From NCBI GenBank assembly GCA_964637655.1, contig CAZWUZ010000180.1, positions 1-8,302 of the forward strand: a stretch of DNA of 8,302 nt, given 5' to 3'. The stretch comes from CAZWUZ01 sp964637655 [NCBI: uncultured bacterium]. Its GTDB lineage: Bacteria > DAOPZR01. The position numbers and the translations under genes are program-made. Shown one piece after another: positions 5,983 through 8,302 of the stretch (positions are counted from its first letter, which is position 1; each line of letters opens with the position of its first letter). The notes under the pieces are model-generated. The model was not told the DNA's origin, made no database searches, and was given only the letters and a program-made list of their open reading frames with translations.

Positions 5983-7379
5983 TGTCGTTCCTCCCGTCTC
6001 ATTACCTTTCGCAGGAGACCGAGCACAAGCGCCGGCACTCGCAACAGTTTACCCTGCCGGTACCAGCCTAGCGGATTGAAGAGGCGGAGGAAATAGCCAA
6101 GCCGTCTTGCCATAGCCCAGTGGCGAATAACCGCAAGATTGACCCGCAGCCAATGGTAGCGGATGGTCTCTTCGTCCATGGCCACCTGATACACCGGTGG
6201 ATTTTGGTCAGTAAGCCAGTATTCATCGCTGATCACACCTTTCGCCTTCGCCTGATTGTACCAATCGCAATCGGGGTAGAGCGTCGCGACATGGACATCG
6301 GCATTGCCAGGCTTGATTTCATCCACCAGTGCAATCGTCTCGTCAATGGTCGCCGCGGTTTCGCCAGGACAGCCGACTATCCAGTACGGCCAGAAACCGA
6401 TCCCTGCCGCCTGCACCAGCGCCGCGGTTTCCCGGGCCTGCACAACGGTGGTCCCTTTGCCGATGTTGTCGAGAATCGTCTGCGATCCGCTTTCCAGACC
6501 GAACTGGATACGCGAACAACCGGCCGCCTTCATCTTGCCCAGTGTGTCGCTATCAACGCTGCCGACCCGGCCGGTAGCAAACCAGGTGAAACGTAAATTA
6601 CGGCGCAGTATTTCGTCGCAGAATGCGTTGACAAAGGCACGGTCAACGGTAAAATTTTCTCCAGTAACGGAAACGGCGGAAAAACGGTAACGGGAAAGGC
6701 AGTCTTCGATCTCATCAATTATCGCCTCAGGCCTTCTCTTCCGCCAAGTGCGGCCCCATTGCGCCTGGGCTGAGCAGAACTCACATTGAAAGGGGCAGCC
6801 GCGAGTGCTGAATACGATGTTGGCGTAGCGGCTGGCCGGGTAGCGGTCCCATTGCAGCACTTCCCGTGACGGCCACGGGATCCGATCAAGATCGGTGATC
6901 AGCGGCCGCGCTGCATGCCGCTCGGGTCTGCCCTCACGACGCGAGGCAATGCCCGCAATAAGGTCGACCGGGCGTCCCTCCAGCAGGGCCGGGAAAAGTT
7001 CCGCCGCAGTATCCTCGCCCTCGCCCAGTACGAGGCAGCTGACTTCCGGATAATTTCGCAGGATTAGCTCCCACATCACGGTCGCGTGCACCCCCCCCCA
7101 CACCACGCTCGTTCCGGGGTGATGTGCGGCGACAGCACGGCTCACGTCGCGGGCACCGCTTCGTGAATTGGTCAGGCAGTTTACTCCCAGTGCTTTCGCC
7201 GGATGACTGCGAATATACGATTCCATCTGCCCCTTCGACCAGTCGAACATATCCACCAATTCGACATTCAGTCCGCGGCCAACAAGCACCGCATGCAGGT
7301 AGGCCAGGGCAATGGGCGGATGCTCGGCCTGCAAAACATTTTCATAGAGCGGAGGGGCTACCAGCAGTACATCTTTCAC
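5976..7379 (-). CDS. B12-binding-type radical SAM protein (second by coordinate)
   Basis: A 467-residue protein with the same two-domain plan as the radical SAM protein at 3887-5242: an N-terminal cobalamin-binding-like domain (VLLVAPPLYE near the start, VVWGGVHAT at 92-100, LGEGED at 118-123) and a radical SAM barrel with CPFQCEFC at 195-202, the CxxxCxxC cluster site, followed by RIQFGLESGS. The DxHxxG cobalamin motif is again missing. The C-terminal 80 residues are Arg-rich and helical. The start is a GTG at 7379 that overlaps the upstream TGA as GTGA and has GGAGG nine bases before it. Motifs place it in the broad B12-binding radical SAM family; the reaction is unknown. A G9 run on the coding strand lies within the GGVHAT motif, so a one-base slip there would destroy the protein. 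Confidence 0.9.
   Translation of the reverse strand: MKDVLLVAPPLYENVLQAEHPPIALAYLHAVLVGRGLNVELVDMFDWSKGQMESYIRSHPAKALGVNCLTNSRSGARDVSRAVAAHHPGTSVVWGGVHATVMWELILRNYPEVSCLVLGEGEDTAAELFPALLEGRPVDLIAGIASRREGRPERHAARPLITDLDRIPWPSREVLQWDRYPASRYANIVFSTRGCPFQCEFCSAQAQWGRTWRKRRPEAIIDEIEDCLSRYRFSAVSVTGENFTVDRAFVNAFCDEILRRNLRFTWFATGRVGSVDSDTLGKMKAAGCSRIQFGLESGSQTILDNIGKGTTVVQARETAALVQAAGIGFWPYWIVGCPGETAATIDETIALVDEIKPGNADVHVATLYPDCDWYNQAKAKGVISDEYWLTDQNPPVYQVAMDEETIRYHWLRVNLAVIRHWAMARRLGYFLRLFNPLGWYRQGKLLRVPALVLGLLRKVMRREERQC
5989..5995 (-). promoter_or_regulatory. Shine-Dalgarno GGGAGGA before the methyltransferase at 5982
   Basis: GGAGG ends seven bases before the ATG at 5982, within the 3' end of the upstream radical SAM gene. 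It implies efficient independent initiation despite the overlap. Confidence 0.7.
7091..7099 (-). repeat. G9 homopolymer tract (coding strand) in the radical SAM gene
   Basis: Nine consecutive C on the plus strand, read as G9 in the gene across the Trp-Gly-Gly-Val codons (residues 94-97). The glycine codons could have been written without a run. Tracts of this length are known phase-variation sites in some bacteria, including capsule genes of Campylobacter. Confidence 0.95.
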
Positions 7380-8149
7380 GACACATTACCTCCGCCCGGT
7401 TGGCTCTTGGTCCGATCATGGCGATAGGCGGCGATGCAATTCATCGCCAGCATTGACGCCACCAGCAACAGATTGTTGAAGACAAAGTATCCGAAATATA
7501 CCCAATAAACATTCAGTTGAAAGTGTTCTTGCACGGGGATGCAAAGCAATGCCGCCGCAATGAAAACGTAATCTCCCAACCAACCAAACGCCTCTACCAT
7601 ATTCTTAAGCAACCGGCGCGTTTCAGACTCGACGGCCGGTTCCATGTTTTGTTGCAAACTACTTGTACCCGCAGAAAGTTGTTCAAGCCGCAACCGATAT
7701 TTATACACGCTCATCCAGAGATACAGCATGAAAAGTATTGCATTGGCCGCGTACAGGTAAAAGAAGCCCGGTGCCGTTTCCTTGAATTTGATGACCAACA
7801 ACATTCCAAAGAGCGCATACGAGGCCCACCAGACGCCCTCCAATGCCTCAAGCAGCCGTCCGGTCTTCGTCTTGCGATTCTGCAGCACAGCCAAGTCGCC
7901 ATCAACCTTGTCCAGCAGGATCGAAGCGAGATAGCATCCCAGCAAGAAACCGATATCCCGCCAACGGTAAAAATCAAAGCCGTAAAATGCAACCACCCAA
8001 TAGAACCCCAAGTATATATAGAAACGCAGCAGTGACACCATATTCGGGGTAACCATCGTCGGAGCAAGCAGACGCGTTACCGGCACGGTCAGCAACCGGA
8101 ACGGTCGATCCATTATATGATATGGCTTAATCGGAGTGAATACGTTCAT
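7376..8149 (-). CDS. CDP-alcohol phosphatidyltransferase-like membrane protein, degenerate motif
   Basis: A 257-residue multi-pass membrane protein of the CDP-alcohol phosphotransferase family, whose members move a phospho-alcohol between CDP and an acceptor alcohol. Hydrophobic segments are visible at about 38-58, 66-79, 108-121, 128-147, 190-205 and 213-242. The family motif D-x2-D-G-x2-A-R-x8-G-x3-D-x3-D can be laid over residues 80-105: D80, D83, G84, A87 and G97 match, but the Arg is Val88, the third Asp is Glu101 and the fourth Asp, proposed as the catalytic base, is Gly105. It may have a different mechanism or be inactive. The ATG at 8149 has GAGGA just upstream and overlaps the preceding stop as ATGA; a GTG at 8164 is less likely. 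The operon also encodes a probable CTP-using LicC-like enzyme, so a CDP-linked donor made in this cluster is a plausible substrate; that link is inference. Confidence 0.82.
   Translation of the reverse strand: MNVFTPIKPYHIMDRPFRLLTVPVTRLLAPTMVTPNMVSLLRFYIYLGFYWVVAFYGFDFYRWRDIGFLLGCYLASILLDKVDGDLAVLQNRKTKTGRLLEALEGVWWASYALFGMLLVIKFKETAPGFFYLYAANAILFMLYLWMSVYKYRLRLEQLSAGTSSLQQNMEPAVESETRRLLKNMVEAFGWLGDYVFIAAALLCIPVQEHFQLNVYWVYFGYFVFNNLLLVASMLAMNCIAAYRHDRTKSQPGGGNVS
7389..7393 (-). promoter_or_regulatory. Shine-Dalgarno GGAGG supporting a GTG start at 7379
   Basis: GGAGG ends nine bases before the GTG at 7379. With the GTGA overlap it supports the non-ATG start of this radical SAM gene. Confidence 0.6.
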
Positions 8150-8302
8150 GTTCTTCCTCGCCACGAAAGCAGGGCGCCTACATACGGCAATTCATTCCAG
8201 ACTACGACCCGCAAACCGATAATCCCGATTAGCCAAATTGCCGTGACCGTGGTCAGATTGAGCACCGGTTCACGAATCAGTAGAGCCGCGGTACCGGTCG
8301 GT
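8146..8302 (-). CDS. C-terminus of an unidentified membrane protein, cut by window edge
   Basis: An open frame enters from the right edge and ends at the TGA at 8148-8146, giving 51 visible residues with no start. It contains one clear membrane segment (about residues 16-36, with IWLIGIIGLRVVVW) and ends in a short basic tail, SWRGRT. The stop overlaps the ATG of the CDP-alcohol transferase gene as ATGA, the same junction style as elsewhere in the operon, which supports it as a real gene. Too little is present to name a family; an integral membrane glycosyltransferase, flippase or polymerase would each fit a C-terminal helix and basic tail. Confidence 0.65.
   Translation of the reverse strand, partial: PTGTAALLIREPVLNLTTVTAIWLIGIIGLRVVVWNELPYVGALLSWRGRT
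8155..8159 (-). promoter_or_regulatory. Shine-Dalgarno GAGGA deciding the CDP-alcohol transferase start
   Basis: GAGG ends six bases before the ATG at 8149, while the alternative GTG at 8164 lies upstream of it. This fixes the 257-residue product. Confidence 0.7.

Noticed and set aside
1-8302. Phosphonate biosynthesis cluster (LicC-like PntC plus CDP-alcohol transferase plus B12 radical SAM)
   Set aside because: No PEP mutase or phosphonopyruvate decarboxylase is visible, and the APS-kinase-like and PEP-synthase-like genes are better explained by the phosphoramidate model. It remains the main alternative if pepM lies outside the window.

Overview
The window is a slice of one long minus-strand operon from a GC-rich bacterium. 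Strong Shine-Dalgarno motifs and the gene families suggest a Gram-negative, perhaps Pseudomonadota, but no taxonomic marker is present and this is low confidence. Eleven genes are read from high to low coordinates, and nine of the ten junctions overlap by 1 to 13 bases. No gene-free stretch exceeds about 15 bases. I found no tRNA, rRNA, CRISPR, transposase, promoter or terminator. Both end genes are cut by the window edges.

In transcription order: the C-terminus of a membrane protein (8302-8146); a CDP-alcohol phosphatidyltransferase-like membrane protein with a degenerate active-site motif (8149-7376); a B12-binding-type radical SAM protein (7379-5976); a class I SAM methyltransferase (5982-5239); a second B12-binding-type radical SAM protein (5242-3887); a methyltransferase with an N-terminal zinc-ribbon-like segment (3899-2982); a LicC-type nucleotidyltransferase (2966-2178); an APS-kinase-fold kinase (2184-1672); an unrecognised cysteine-rich protein (1672-941); a formyltransferase-fold protein whose catalytic Asn is His (950-237); and the N-terminus of a PEP-synthase-like kinase (240-1).

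The most interesting reading concerns the downstream half. A PEP-synthase-like kinase, a LicC-like cytidylyltransferase and an APS-kinase-like kinase together match three of the four enzymes that make the phosphoramidate donor for the O-methyl phosphoramidate capsule modification of Campylobacter jejuni (Cj1418 L-glutamine kinase, Cj1416 CTP:phosphoglutamine cytidylyltransferase, Cj1415 cytidine diphosphoramidate kinase). The kinase here keeps its ATP site but differs from true APS kinases in segments that normally handle APS, which fits another substrate. The fourth enzyme, the Cj1417-type gamma-glutamyl-CDP-amidate hydrolase, is not visible and would be expected past the left edge. I infer a phosphoramidate pathway with an unusual tailoring set: two B12-type radical SAM enzymes, two methyltransferases, a formyltransferase-like protein, an unknown protein and a CDP-alcohol-transferase-like membrane protein. 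The product could be a decorated glycan, a lipid headgroup or a small molecule. The enzyme folds are well supported; the pathway is inference.

The coding strand also carries homopolymer runs (G9 and T8 in the two radical SAM genes, G7 in the unknown gene) that could be slippage sites.
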